Assembly (NCBI RefSeq): GCF_934617235.1 | Contig: NZ_CAKTTZ010000006.1 | Span: forward strand, 1-64,000 | Reading direction: 5' to 3' | Length of the DNA: 64,000 bases | From: an uncultured Ellagibacter sp. | GTDB taxonomy: Bacteria; Actinomycetota; Coriobacteriia; Coriobacteriales; Eggerthellaceae | In this document: positions 40,189-50,461 of the stretch, piece after piece | How positions within the stretch are numbered: position 1 is the first letter of the stretch | Layout of the letters: each line of letters opens with the position of its first letter | Notes under the pieces: model-generated | The model's database searches: none | What the model saw: the letters and a program-made list of their open reading frames with translations, nothing else | What the model was told of the DNA's origin: nothing | Made by a program: the position numbers and the translations under genes

Positions 40189-42324
40189 CTATTCCACCGC
40201 AGGCACCTCGCCGGTTTCCAGGATATGCAGAAGCGCGTCCTCGTCGAGCACGGGAACGCCGAGCGCGATGGCCTTGTCGTACTTGCTACCCGCAGCCTCA
40301 CCTGCGACAACGTAGCTCGTCTTCTTCGACACGCTGCCCGACACCTTCGCACCGCGCGCCTTGAGCGCACTGCCTGCCTCATCGCGCGTCATCCCGCTTT
40401 GCGTGAGGCTTCCCGTCAGCACGAAGGTCAACCCCGCAAGCGTTTGCGGCAGCGCATCTTCCGCTGCAGCCTGCACATCGTCTTCAAGCGACACGCCGTG
40501 CTTGCGCAGCCGCTCGATCACGGCCATGTTGTCGGGCGTGCGGAAGAACAGGTACACGCAGCGCGCGATCTTCGGGCCCACGCCCTCGACCGCCGCCAGC
40601 TCCTCCTCGCTTGTCGCCATGAGCGCATCGATCGAGGGGAACGCCGCAGCGAGCGCCTCCGCCATCGTCTTCCCCACATGGCGAATCCCCAAGCCGAACA
40701 GGGGCTTCGCCAAGGGGCGGGTGCGGCTCTCGTCGATTGCCGCCACGAGCTTCTTCGCCACTGTCTCGCCTAGGCGGATCGGCGCGCCTTCCTTGTTCAC
40801 GCGCCCCATGTCGAGCATCGAGAGCTCAACCTCGTCGAGCGTGTAGTAGTCGGCAACGTCGGTCACGCGCCCGCTCTCGATAAGGCGCCCGATGATCTCT
40901 TCACCCATACCGTCGATGTCCATGGCGCCGCGGCTTGCCCAGTGGATGAGACGCTCAGCAGCCTGAGCTGGGCAATCAATGGAAATGCAACGATAGTCGA
41001 CCTCGCCCTCCTCACGAACGACGGGACTTTGGCAGCTCGGGCACACGCGCGGCATTTCCCACGGTTGCGAGTCCTCGGGACGAAGCGAAAGTACGGGCTC
41101 TAATATTTCGGGAATCACATCGCCCGCCTTGCGCACGATGACCGTGTCGCCCACGCGCACGTCCTTGCGGCGCACCTCGTCTTCGTTGTGCAGCGTCGCG
41201 CGCGCCACGGTGGAGCCCGCCACGCGCACCGGCTCGAGCTCGGCCACGGGCGTCAGCTTTCCCGTGCGCCCCACCTGCACTGTGATGTCACGCAGCAGCG
41301 TTGTCTTCTCCTCGGGCGGGAACTTGAAGGCAATCGCCCAACGCGGGGCGCGCGCCGTGTAGCCCATCGCTTCCTGCTGCGCGAACGAGTTCACCTTCAC
41401 GACGACGCCATCGATTTCGTAGGGCAAGGCGCCACGGCGCTCCAGCGAGCGCTCGCAAAACGCATGCACCTCTTCAGCCGAATGGACGAGCTCGATGTCG
41501 GGATTCACGTGAAAGCCCGCGCGCTTCAGCCATTGCAGCAGGTCCCACTGCGTATCGAGCGCCAATTTGCGCTCGTCGCCCACGGCATACACGAACGTCG
41601 ACAGGTCGCGATGCGCCGTGATCTGAGGGTCTTTCTGGCGAAGGCTGCCCGCAGCGGCATTTCGCGGATTGGCGAACCCCGACTTGCCGTTGGCCTCCGC
41701 CGCCGCGTTGAGCGACTCGAAACTCGACTTGGGCATATAGCACTCGCCGCGCAGCTCGATAGGTTCCTCGTTATTGCGGATGGTGGAAAGCGCTTCGTCG
41801 CGCAAACGCAAGGGGACGTCTCGCACCGTGCGCACGTTCACCGTGATGTCCTCGCCCGTCGTGCCGTCGCCGCGCGTCGCCGCCTTCAGCAGGCGCCCGT
41901 TCTCGAACGTGAGCGCGACAGAGGAGCCATCGATTTTAAGCTCGCACACAAGCGGCGGGATCTCGCCGAAGAATTCCTTCACGCGGCCGAGCCATTCATC
42001 GAGTTCGCCCGCATCCATCGCGTCGTCGAGCGAGTACATGCGGCGCTCGTGCTGAATGGGCGCAAACTGATCGCCTACATAGCCGCCGACGCGCTGGGTC
42101 GGGCTCGACGAGTCGACCAATTCCGGATGCTGCGCCTCGAGCGCGCGCAACTCGTGCATGAGCGAGTCGAACGCACCGTCGGAGATTGCCGGCGCGTCAA
42201 GGGCGTAGTAAAGATAGCTGTTGTGCTCGATCTCGCGACGAAGCGCTTCGATACGCGCCGCCGGATCACTCGTTTGAGCAGCCAATTCTTCGCCGCTGAA
42301 CAGATTCTGTTGCTCTTCGGGCAT
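40189..42324 (-). CDS. ligA: NAD-dependent DNA ligase
   Basis: 711 residues from ATG 42324 (AAGGGG upstream). Ia domain (HNSYLYYALDAPAISDGAFD), adenylation motif CELKIDGSSVAL with the AMP-accepting Lys, OB fold (GRTGKLTPVAELEPV), zinc site (CPSC...CISIDC), helix-hairpin-helix region (GVGPKIAR) and BRCT domain (LAGLTFVLTGSLTQSGMTRDEA) are all present in normal order. It seals nicks in replication and repair using NAD. A terminator separates it from the HdeD-like gene upstream. Confidence 0.97.
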   Translation of the reverse strand: MPEEQQNLFSGEELAAQTSDPAARIEALRREIEHNSYLYYALDAPAISDGAFDSLMHELRALEAQHPELVDSSSPTQRVGGYVGDQFAPIQHERRMYSLDDAMDAGELDEWLGRVKEFFGEIPPLVCELKIDGSSVALTFENGRLLKAATRGDGTTGEDITVNVRTVRDVPLRLRDEALSTIRNNEEPIELRGECYMPKSSFESLNAAAEANGKSGFANPRNAAAGSLRQKDPQITAHRDLSTFVYAVGDERKLALDTQWDLLQWLKRAGFHVNPDIELVHSAEEVHAFCERSLERRGALPYEIDGVVVKVNSFAQQEAMGYTARAPRWAIAFKFPPEEKTTLLRDITVQVGRTGKLTPVAELEPVRVAGSTVARATLHNEDEVRRKDVRVGDTVIVRKAGDVIPEILEPVLSLRPEDSQPWEMPRVCPSCQSPVVREEGEVDYRCISIDCPAQAAERLIHWASRGAMDIDGMGEEIIGRLIESGRVTDVADYYTLDEVELSMLDMGRVNKEGAPIRLGETVAKKLVAAIDESRTRPLAKPLFGLGIRHVGKTMAEALAAAFPSIDALMATSEEELAAVEGVGPKIARCVYLFFRTPDNMAVIERLRKHGVSLEDDVQAAAEDALPQTLAGLTFVLTGSLTQSGMTRDEAGSALKARGAKVSGSVSKKTSYVVAGEAAGSKYDKAIALGVPVLDEDALLHILETGEVPAVE

Positions 42325-42344
42325 ATCGATCCCCTTCACGAACA

Positions 42345-42366
42345 AGGCCCCGGGATGCCGGGGCCT
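42345..42366 (-). terminator. Terminator of the HdeD-like gene
   Basis: 9-bp perfect stem (42345-42353 with 42358-42366), 4-nt loop, TTGTT on the minus strand after it. Confidence 0.65.
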
Positions 42367-42404
42367 CATGTCATCTTGCTATGCGGTCGCCGCCTTGAGC
42401 GACG

Positions 42405-42935
42405 CTACATGAGCACGCTGTCGGCGCGCCATCCGTACATGATAAGGGAAACGCCGCGCATTATGACGAATACCGCCAAGAAAACAGCGAGCATTGCCGG
42501 ATAGACGAAGAACACTACGCCGCACAGGATGTCCACGATGCCCGAGAACACCATCCAGCCCCACATCGGCATGCTGAACTTATGCAGCTGAATCGCGCCC
42601 GCGATCTCGATGATGCCGAACGCCACGACGAAGATTCCCACGAGCCACGATATGACGCCCGAGAAGACAATCGGATGCAGCAGGAGCATGACGCCGATGA
42701 TGATATCGAGGACCGCATACACGATCATCCACGGCGAAGGCGAGGTGAAGACGTTCCCCTTCAGGCGAACGTAGCCCACGATGTCGAGGATGCCGCTCAC
42801 GAGGAATCCCGCTCCCAGAATCGCCGTGATCGTCGCCATCGTCAGCCCGGGAAACGCGGTGATGAAAATCGCGAGAAGCACGAGAAGCGCACCCGCAACG
42901 ATGAGCCCCCAATCATGTCGCCTCAATTCCACCAT
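42405..42935 (-). CDS. HdeD-family membrane protein (DUF308)
   Basis: 176 residues with six short hydrophobic helices in three pairs, each pair of the DUF308 type (GALLVLLAIFITAFPGLTMATITAILGAGFLVSGILDIV, then IIIGVMLLLHPIVFSGVISWLVGIFVVAFGIIEI). HdeD in E. coli is an acid-resistance membrane protein; the biochemical role is not known. It is monocistronic between ligA and nnrD. Confidence 0.88.
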   Translation of the reverse strand: MVELRRHDWGLIVAGALLVLLAIFITAFPGLTMATITAILGAGFLVSGILDIVGYVRLKGNVFTSPSPWMIVYAVLDIIIGVMLLLHPIVFSGVISWLVGIFVVAFGIIEIAGAIQLHKFSMPMWGWMVFSGIVDILCGVVFFVYPAMLAVFLAVFVIMRGVSLIMYGWRADSVLM

Positions 42936-43084
42936 AGCGATCGACCTCCTTCGGATTCGATGGGCGCCGCGCCCGCTTCGGCGCCAAGCGTCCCGTTTGA
43001 CAGGCTCATTCTACTCCCACGCGCATTCGATGGGAAATAGTTACTACTCGCTTGTTGAATAACGCAGGTGCATTTCTTGACGGC

Positions 43085-43966
43085 TCATCTGATTGCGCGC
43101 CGTCTCGAATCCCGAATCACCAGGGGAAGGTAGCGCGGCAGGTCCTCCGCCACGACGCATCGCTGCGAAAGCTCGGACGCGGCAAGGCGACCGGTTCGAG
43201 CGTGAAGCGTCGCCGCGAGCACGCAGGCGTCGAAGGGGTCGAGCCCCTGCGCGAGAAGCGCGCCGACTATGCCCGCAAGCACATCGCCCGTGCCCGCCTT
43301 CGCAAGCGCTGGCGTCCCCTCGTCCATCACGGCGACGGTTTCGCCATCGGAGATAAAGCTCTTCGGCCCCTTAACAAGCGCCGTCACGCCATACGCAAGC
43401 GAGATAAGGCGTGCAAGCTCGCTTGCATCGTCTGTCGGAAAGCCGAAGGGCGCGGCAAGGCGCGCCGCCTCGCCCGCATGAGGCGTCACGATCGTCTGCC
43501 GCCCTGCCTCGAATCGCTCCCGAAGGAGCTTTCGCCCCCTCTTCGTGGCGAGGAATGCGAGAGCGCCCCCGTCTACCACAAGCGGCGAGCAGGCCGATTC
43601 GAGCACCGTGAATGCCAGCTTTTGACACGACTCGCTTGCCGCGTCGAAGCCCGGCCCCAGGACATATGCCGAGGGGTGGCCTGCCTTCGCGGACGGGAAA
43701 TCACCAGAAGAGAGGCCCTTCCACGAGCGGACGACAAGGGAAGGACTTACCGCGCGGACGGCATTGACCGACTTCGGCGAGCAGATGACCTCGGTGTATC
43801 CTGCGCCCATGCGCTGTGACGCCAAGCCTGCAAGAGCGGCAGCACCCGGATAGCGCGAACAGCCGGCGACAAGCGTCACCTTCCCACGCGTATATTTGTT
43901 AGCATCCTCTGCAAGCTCGGGAAGCAGGCCGCACAACTTCGCATCCGAATATTTCCACGCGATCAT
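43085..43966 (-). CDS. nnrD: ADP-dependent (S)-NAD(P)H-hydrate dehydratase
   Basis: 293 residues from ATG 43966 (AAAGGGA upstream). The ribokinase-like fold shows GKVTLVAGCSRYPGAAALAG, YVLGPGFD, VVDGGAL, TPHAGEAARL, LVKGPKSFISDG and AKAGTGDVLAGIVGALLAQG, the anion-hole motif of YjeF C-terminal domains. It repairs hydrated NAD(P)H using ADP. The epimerase half (NnrE), commonly fused, is absent, so this is the stand-alone form. Confidence 0.93.
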   Translation of the reverse strand: MIAWKYSDAKLCGLLPELAEDANKYTRGKVTLVAGCSRYPGAAALAGLASQRMGAGYTEVICSPKSVNAVRAVSPSLVVRSWKGLSSGDFPSAKAGHPSAYVLGPGFDAASESCQKLAFTVLESACSPLVVDGGALAFLATKRGRKLLRERFEAGRQTIVTPHAGEAARLAAPFGFPTDDASELARLISLAYGVTALVKGPKSFISDGETVAVMDEGTPALAKAGTGDVLAGIVGALLAQGLDPFDACVLAATLHARTGRLAASELSQRCVVAEDLPRYLPLVIRDSRRRAIR

Positions 43967-44112
43967 CTTGAATCCCTTTCGCACTATAAGGTCATCTCGA
44001 TTGAGTATAACCTTTGCACAATCAATGCGATGTCTCAAAAACCGCCCACCATCTTATCCGATTTCATCGCATGCCCGGCGAGATCGGCGCATTCGGGAGC
44101 GAAAAGACGAGG

Positions 44113-44263
44113 AAGGCGGGCGGGGCTGGAAGACGAGCGGGGGTAGTGGGACGGGGGGGCGCAAGGCGGGCGGGGCGAGGGTGGTGAGCTGGCGGGAAGC
44201 GGGGCGGGCAGAGGCGGTGGAGCGGGGGCGCAGGCGGGCAGGCGGAACGCAAGGCGGGCGGGG
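44113..44263 (+). repeat. G-rich low-complexity tract
   Basis: About 180 bp with many runs of three or more G on the plus strand; AAGGCGGGCGGGG occurs at 44113-44125, 44163-44175 and 44251-44263. G-quadruplex formation is likely. The region 43967-44375 has no supported gene. Confidence 0.7.
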
Positions 44264-44375
44264 GGCGCAGGCGGGCGGGCGATTGCGACGATGCGGACCC
44301 GCGGAGCCGAGAAATACACGCCTTTCCCGAGCGAATAGATGACGAAAACGGTAGGAATATCCGTTATACTTGGTA

Positions 44376-44401
44376 AAACATTAGACAGCTGCCTAATGTT
44401 T
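44376..44401. repeat. Inverted repeat upstream of the second PD-(D/E)XK-like gene
   Basis: Perfect 9-bp arms AAACATTAG/CTAATGTTT with an 8-bp centre, 45 bp before the start codon; possible operator. Confidence 0.65.
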
Positions 44402-44433
44402 CAATTCTCAATCTATCTGCACTTATACCCTGA

Positions 44434-44439
44434 TACAAT
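44434..44439 (+). promoter_or_regulatory. -10 box of an apparently leaderless gene
   Basis: TACAAT followed by 7 bp and the ATG at 44447; no Shine-Dalgarno. The -35 is unclear. The layout repeats that of the paralogue at 11714. Confidence 0.5.
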
Positions 44440-44446
44440 CCCGCTT

Positions 44447-45409
44447 ATGGATGTCATCATCTGCCACATATCGGCGCTTCACTATTGGCTCGCGCACCCT
44501 GGGGCGTGCGAGGCGAGCATGATTCAAGCCAAAACCCTTCCTATTCCGGCATTCCCCCTTCGCGAAGCCGAGATAGCAACAGCCGCGAGCATTCTCCCGC
44601 AAGGGTACCAAGGTGGCAAAGTCCATCTCCTCGTCAAATCACATCACGCAGCAAAATACTCACGCACCGCCACGCTCCACACGACATCCCTCGACGTTAC
44701 GCCAGCAGACTTTTACTGCGCAGGGCCGGGAATCTATGTCTGCTCGCCCGAGTTCTCGCTCATCCAAGCCGCACCAATTCTCAGCGATATCGAATTCCTC
44801 CGAATCGCATTCGCGCTCTGCGGGACATATCGCGACGGCGTGAAAGACGCGCTCCCCCTGACCACGCCAATGAAAATCAACCAGATGCTTACCCGGATGA
44901 ACGGCTTGCACGGCGTGAAATGCGCCCGCCAGCTCACGCCCCACATCCAGCCAAACGCCGCTTCGCCACGAGAAGCTCAGCTCGCCTTGCACCTATGCCT
45001 TCCCTACCGCATGGGAGGATACGGATTCCCCCATCCGCAGCTCAACCCGTGCATCGATCTCCCGCCGCGTATCCAGCAGATTTCAGGAAAGAGCGCTCTC
45101 TACCCCGACCTGTTGTGGCCCGACGCGCACATCGCCGTCGAATACGACAGCGACAAATGGCATACCGGGTCATTGCGCATAGCAAACGACGCTCGCCGGC
45201 GAAACGTTTTCACATATCTCGGCATAACGGAAATCTGCGTCACGAAACGCCAGTTCAACGACTTGATTGCTTTCGATAAAACCGCGCGAATCCTCTCCCG
45301 CGCGCTTCGGCACAGAATCCATCCCCGAAGCGAGGAGTTCCGCAGTCGGCAGATGAAGCTCCGCAAGCAGCTGCTGGCTCCTCTCCTTCCTGTACAAAAA
45401 CGACGATAA
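44447..45409 (+). CDS. Orphan PD-(D/E)XK-like protein, paralogue of the gene at 11714
   Basis: 320 residues. Alignable to the 11714 product over most of its length: MDVIICHISALHYW, IYVCSPEFSLIQ, FALCGTYR, EAQLALHLCLPYRMGGYGFPHPQLN, and the nuclease-like core YPDLLWPDAHIAVEYDSDKWH...NDARRRNVFTYLGI. PD, then E-x-D and an SDK triad, then ARRRN fits a PD-(D/E)XK/DUF559-like active site, here better preserved than in the paralogue. The function is unknown. It lies between a G-rich tract and a degenerate repeat field. The last 18 bp belong to one arm of a 24-bp inverted repeat. Confidence 0.7.
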   Translation: MDVIICHISALHYWLAHPGACEASMIQAKTLPIPAFPLREAEIATAASILPQGYQGGKVHLLVKSHHAAKYSRTATLHTTSLDVTPADFYCAGPGIYVCSPEFSLIQAAPILSDIEFLRIAFALCGTYRDGVKDALPLTTPMKINQMLTRMNGLHGVKCARQLTPHIQPNAASPREAQLALHLCLPYRMGGYGFPHPQLNPCIDLPPRIQQISGKSALYPDLLWPDAHIAVEYDSDKWHTGSLRIANDARRRNVFTYLGITEICVTKRQFNDLIAFDKTARILSRALRHRIHPRSEEFRSRQMKLRKQLLAPLLPVQKRR

Positions 45410-45561
45410 GTTATGGAGAAATTGTTGTCTTGTCTCAATAATGGTACAGACAAGCTGATAATCCTCGTCTTAATGCTCACGTTAATGGACAAATATCTTG
45501 TGAATGGGGTTTAACGTCTTCATTTGTGAAGAGAATTCATAACTTACTGTCGATTTCGTAC
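45392..45561. repeat. 24-bp inverted repeat spanning the 3' end of the paralogue gene
   Basis: Arms 45392-45415 and 45538-45561 match at 20 of 24 bases, enclosing 122 bp of AT-rich DNA. Confidence 0.65.
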
Positions 45562-46081
45562 AAAAACCTCTGAGCCCGCGAGGTGAAGGGTTTTTAAGGA
45601 AGGCAACGAGGAAGGGAACCCGCATTGGGAAGGGATCGCCCGCGGCGTGGCGCAGCAGGTTAGGCGGGTGCGTCGGTCGCGGCGGATGCAACGGGCGCGA
45701 AGAGGCGGAGCGAACTGGGGCGAGAGAACACGCGCAACGCGGCGCAGCAGGCCCGACGGGGCGAGCGGCAACGGCCGCGAAGACGCGAGCGAAGGAACGC
45801 GAGCACCATGCGAGCGGGACGCGATGGGCGCGACGAGCGAGGGAATGCTCGCGGCATGGCGTAGCGATTTGGGGCGAAAGAACGCGAGCACCCGCGACTT
45901 GACATGCGGCGGCGAACACAGCGCGGCGAGTGGGACGCGGAAGCTCGACGGACGATGCGCCCCGAGACGAACCACCTAGGTCGATGTCGCTCCCCCAGCG
46001 GGCACAGTCTCCCCCCGAGGCAACCCGCCTGGATCGATGTCGCTCCCCCAGCGGGCACGGCTTCCCCGGACAGCTCGCCTA
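45410..46081. other. 672-bp gene-free repeat field
   Basis: Open frames on the minus strand here are degenerate repeats (recurring GTTCTTTCGCCCCA-like units) and not genes. It holds the inverted repeat above and a 25-bp direct repeat near acpS. Confidence 0.55.
45981..46058 (+). repeat. 25-bp direct repeat, 53-bp period
   Basis: The unit at 45981-46005 (TCGATGTCGCTCCCCCAGCG plus five bases) recurs exactly at 46034-46058; the intervening 28 bp is not repeated beyond this. Confidence 0.85.
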
Positions 46082-46681
46082 CTACGCCAGCGCCTCTTCT
46101 CCGTCTGCTGCAGCCACGTCGCCCGTCGCCCCACCGGCAAGGGCGTCAATCTCGTCGAGCATTGCGCGCGCCTCCTTGAAGCGCTTCGCGAGCTCGGCCT
46201 TCTGGTCGACACGCTCCTCGGCCGCCTTGCGCGAATCTTCCGTAATGGCCAAAGCGCACGCGACGGCATCGGTGTGCGTATACGAAAGCGAAATGGGAAG
46301 CTCCCGCACGCCCATCTCCTGGGCAATCTGCTTCGCGCGACCCGACAACACCACATAGGGGCGCCCCTTTGACGAGCGCTTCACCTCGATGTCGCGCACT
46401 CCGATTCCGCGAGTGAAACCCGTTCCAAGAGCCTTCACCACGGCCTCCTTCGCAGCGAAGCGCGTGGCGAAATGGACCTCGGGTGCGGCCGTGTCCTCGC
46501 AGTAGCAGCATTCCTCGCAGGAAAACACCTTGCGCGCGAACGACGGAGTGCGCTCCAGAATCTTTTTCATGCGAGCGATCTCCACGATATCGACGCCAAG
46601 ACCGACCGCTCCATCGATGGGAAACGACGCGGCGGCGGCGTTCTCAACTGCGCGAACGGTCTCCTCTTTCCGTGCAGGCAT
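46082..46681 (-). CDS. acpS: Holo-[acyl-carrier-protein] synthase with C-terminal extension
   Basis: 199 residues from ATG 46681. The AcpS core is clear: LGVDIVEIARMKKILER (metal-binding Asp), HFATRFAAKEAVVKALGTGF (Glu/Lys), and LPISLSYTHTDAVACALAI. It transfers phosphopantetheine from CoA to ACP. Typical AcpS has about 125 residues; this one has 25 extra at the N-terminus and about 45 at the C-terminus (helical, Glu/Lys/Ala-rich). It sits 15 bp after glmS and is probably cotranscribed with it. Confidence 0.92.
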   Translation of the reverse strand: MPARKEETVRAVENAAAASFPIDGAVGLGVDIVEIARMKKILERTPSFARKVFSCEECCYCEDTAAPEVHFATRFAAKEAVVKALGTGFTRGIGVRDIEVKRSSKGRPYVVLSGRAKQIAQEMGVRELPISLSYTHTDAVACALAITEDSRKAAEERVDQKAELAKRFKEARAMLDEIDALAGGATGDVAAADGEEALA

Positions 46682-46696
46682 CAAGACCCCGTTTCC

Positions 46697-48523
<1,827 letters not shown>

Positions 48524-48668
48524 ATTGCGAGCTCCTTATCGACAGGCGCGAGCGGCGCTTTTTCCGCAGATATTTTAGGCGATTCGCGTCGTTTGCAACC
48601 TCCCGCGACCGTCAAAGCAGAAAATCACTCGGCAATGGCGCATCCTACCTGTATTCTTTCGGAAAAAA

Positions 48669-48698
48669 TTGGCAGCCTGATTGGGTTTGCGCGATAAT
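48669..48698 (+). promoter_or_regulatory. Promoter of the PadR gene
   Basis: TTGGCA (48669-48674), 18-bp spacer, GATAAT (48693-48698). Confidence 0.6.
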
Positions 48699-48713
48699 AA
48701 GAAGTTGTTTCAG

Positions 48714-48723
48714 ACGTATACGT
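48714..48723. promoter_or_regulatory. Candidate PadR operator
   Basis: Perfect palindrome ACGTATACGT in the leader, 22 bp before the ATG and 15 bp after the -10; suited to autorepression. Confidence 0.5.
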
Positions 48724-48744
48724 GTACGAAAGAGGTCCAACATT

Positions 48745-49176
48745 ATGTGGAGCAGCTGCCATCCAAAGTCGGATGACGACTTGAAGGAATGCGCTGAGCT
48801 GGGCAAATCGCTCAATCGTCTTTCCCAACCCACCATTCTTACCTTGCTCGCCCAATCGGATACCCCGCTTCATGGCTACATCATCGTCCAACAAGCGGCC
48901 AACTCCCCGATGTTCGGCGGCAAGAAGCCCGACGCGACGGGCGTGTATCGCGCGCTCAAGCGCATGGAGGAATCCGGGCTTGTCACTTCCGAGTGGGAAA
49001 CCCCCGTCGAGGGCTCGGCGAAACGCCTGTTCAAGCTTACGGAAAAAGGCCGCCGCTGCCTGCGTCGCTGGATCGACGCGCTCGCCTGCTACGAACTGAC
49101 CCTGGAAGAACTTCGCAAGGACGCCGCGGACGCGCTCGACATCGAGCTTCCCGACGCGCCGACCTGCTCGCACTAG
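48745..49176 (+). CDS. PadR-family transcriptional regulator
   Basis: 143 residues. The PadR winged helix runs from about 28 to 105 (PTILTLLAQSDTPLHGYIIVQQ, then GVYRALKRMEESGLVTSEWE and KRLFKLTEKGRRCL). The N-terminus carries CHP and the C-terminus a CSH end, with a few cysteines that could sense metal or redox state. A flavin reductase gene lies 87 bp downstream on the same strand and is the likely target together with its own promoter. Confidence 0.9.
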   Translation: MWSSCHPKSDDDLKECAELGKSLNRLSQPTILTLLAQSDTPLHGYIIVQQAANSPMFGGKKPDATGVYRALKRMEESGLVTSEWETPVEGSAKRLFKLTEKGRRCLRRWIDALACYELTLEELRKDAADALDIELPDAPTCSH

Positions 49177-49263
49177 CTTTCGCACTCGATTCGCTCATGG
49201 CGGTGAGCCCCTCGTCTGCAAGAGAGCCGCAATCGACATCTCTCACCTGGGAAAAGGAGCCCC

Positions 49264-49833
49264 ATGAGCGAATCACCCGCGCGCAACGCGCAAGACTATC
49301 CCGCAGTGAGCGGCCGCGATATCGCCGCACTGCAAGATCCGCGCCCCACGACCATCATCGGCGCATGCGGCACCCATGGCGACACCTGCTTCGCCACCGT
49401 TATCTGGGTCACACCACTCTCTCACAATCCACCGCTCATCGCCTTCGCCCTTCGCGCGAAATCGCGCACCATGCAGCTTATCCAAGAGTCGAAGGCCTGC
49501 AGCATCACCACGCTCCCCGCGACCGACGACGCCGTCAAGCTTGCGGAATACTGCGGCACCACCTCGGGAAACATCATCGATAAGGCCTCGCACGTCGCTC
49601 ACTTCACCGCGACTACTGAAAGCGGAGCCCTCGTTCCCGTGCCCGAAATCGCCTTTTCATGGACGGTTTGCAAGGTGAACGACATCCAGCAAGCAGGCGA
49701 CCATCTGCTTGTCATATGCAACGTGGAAGAAGCCCATATCGATTGCGAGCGCGATGGAAAAGGCCAGCTCGTGCCCCATGGCATGCTGCTTTGTGTGCAG
49801 CACGGCACCTACGCCGCCGATCGCGTGCTGTAA
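49264..49833 (+). CDS. Flavin reductase-like domain protein
   Basis: 189 residues; AAAAGGAG before the ATG. The FMN-binding split-barrel is seen in PTTIIGACGTHGDTCFATVIWVTPLSHNPPLIAFALRAKSRTMQLI and CSITTLP, then EYCGTTSGNIIDKASH. This family (DIM6/NTAB) reduces flavins with NAD(P)H or acts as a flavoprotein redox enzyme. The partner is unknown; the PadR gene upstream suggests inducible expression. Confidence 0.85.
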   Translation: MSESPARNAQDYPAVSGRDIAALQDPRPTTIIGACGTHGDTCFATVIWVTPLSHNPPLIAFALRAKSRTMQLIQESKACSITTLPATDDAVKLAEYCGTTSGNIIDKASHVAHFTATTESGALVPVPEIAFSWTVCKVNDIQQAGDHLLVICNVEEAHIDCERDGKGQLVPHGMLLCVQHGTYAADRVL

Positions 49834-49939
49834 GCGGGCTCGCAAGCCGCAAAGAGGCGGCTCCCGGCAATAGAATGAGCCTCCTTCTTTGGCAACCATC
49901 TTAGGCTATCGCGTCTTTGCGCGGCCAATACCACAAAAA

Positions 49940-49979
49940 ACGGGGTCTGCCACCAGTTCAGACTGATAACAGACCCCGT
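49940..49979 (-). terminator. Terminator of the minus-strand redox operon
   Basis: 10-bp perfect stem (49940-49949 with 49970-49979), 20-nt loop, TTTTTTG on the minus strand; 31 bp past the GNAT stop. Confidence 0.85.
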
Positions 49980-50010
49980 ACTTGATTCTTGATTCGCACT
50001 CGCGAGCGCT

Positions 50011-50448
50011 TTACGCGCCCTCGCGCTTCCAGCCCATAGGAAGCGGCCCGCACTCCTCGATAAGCGGGCAGCCATCGCATTCCTCCGTCACGCCTGGGGC
50101 AATATCGTCCCAGGGAATCTCGACGAATCCCAAAATACGGTAGAACTCGATCGATTTTCCGCGCGCCACGAGGCGAATCTCGTCATGGTGCGCCCGAGCA
50201 TCGTCGATAAGCGCGCGCCCGACGCCATAGCCACGCCATTGCTCGTTGATGACCACGGGATTCACGTGCGCAATCCCCGCCTCGCTGAAGGCAAGACGGC
50301 AAAAACCCACGCAGTCGTCGTCCCCATTTGCAGCGACGGTGACGTTGTCAAGCGAGGGGATGGCGTCCATCCCCTCGTGGTATGCGTAGTAGTTGATAAG
50401 CTCCCAGTCGCCCTCGCGAGCCGGTCGCAGTGTAAACAAATCGCTCAT
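50011..50448 (-). CDS. GNAT-family acetyltransferase
   Basis: 145 residues. The acetyl-CoA loop is EQWRGYGVGRALIDDA (Q-x-x-G-x-G/A pattern), followed by SIEFYRILGFVEI. The C-terminal tail EECDGCPLIEECGPLPMGW is an unusual Cys-rich addition (four cysteines) that might bind metal. It is the last gene of the minus-strand series, 13 bp after the DUF169 gene, so it probably belongs to the operon. The acceptor substrate is unknown. Confidence 0.85.
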   Translation of the reverse strand: MSDLFTLRPAREGDWELINYYAYHEGMDAIPSLDNVTVAANGDDDCVGFCRLAFSEAGIAHVNPVVINEQWRGYGVGRALIDDARAHHDEIRLVARGKSIEFYRILGFVEIPWDDIAPGVTEECDGCPLIEECGPLPMGWKREGA

Positions 50449-50461
50449 GAACAGGCCTATG

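Noticed and set aside
45482..45979. Minus-strand frames of 130-145 codons
   Set aside because: They arise from degenerate repeats of the same short unit in two overlapping frames; no start signal and no domain.
45981..46058. Possible CRISPR array
   Set aside because: Only two 25-bp copies, no further units and no cas genes.
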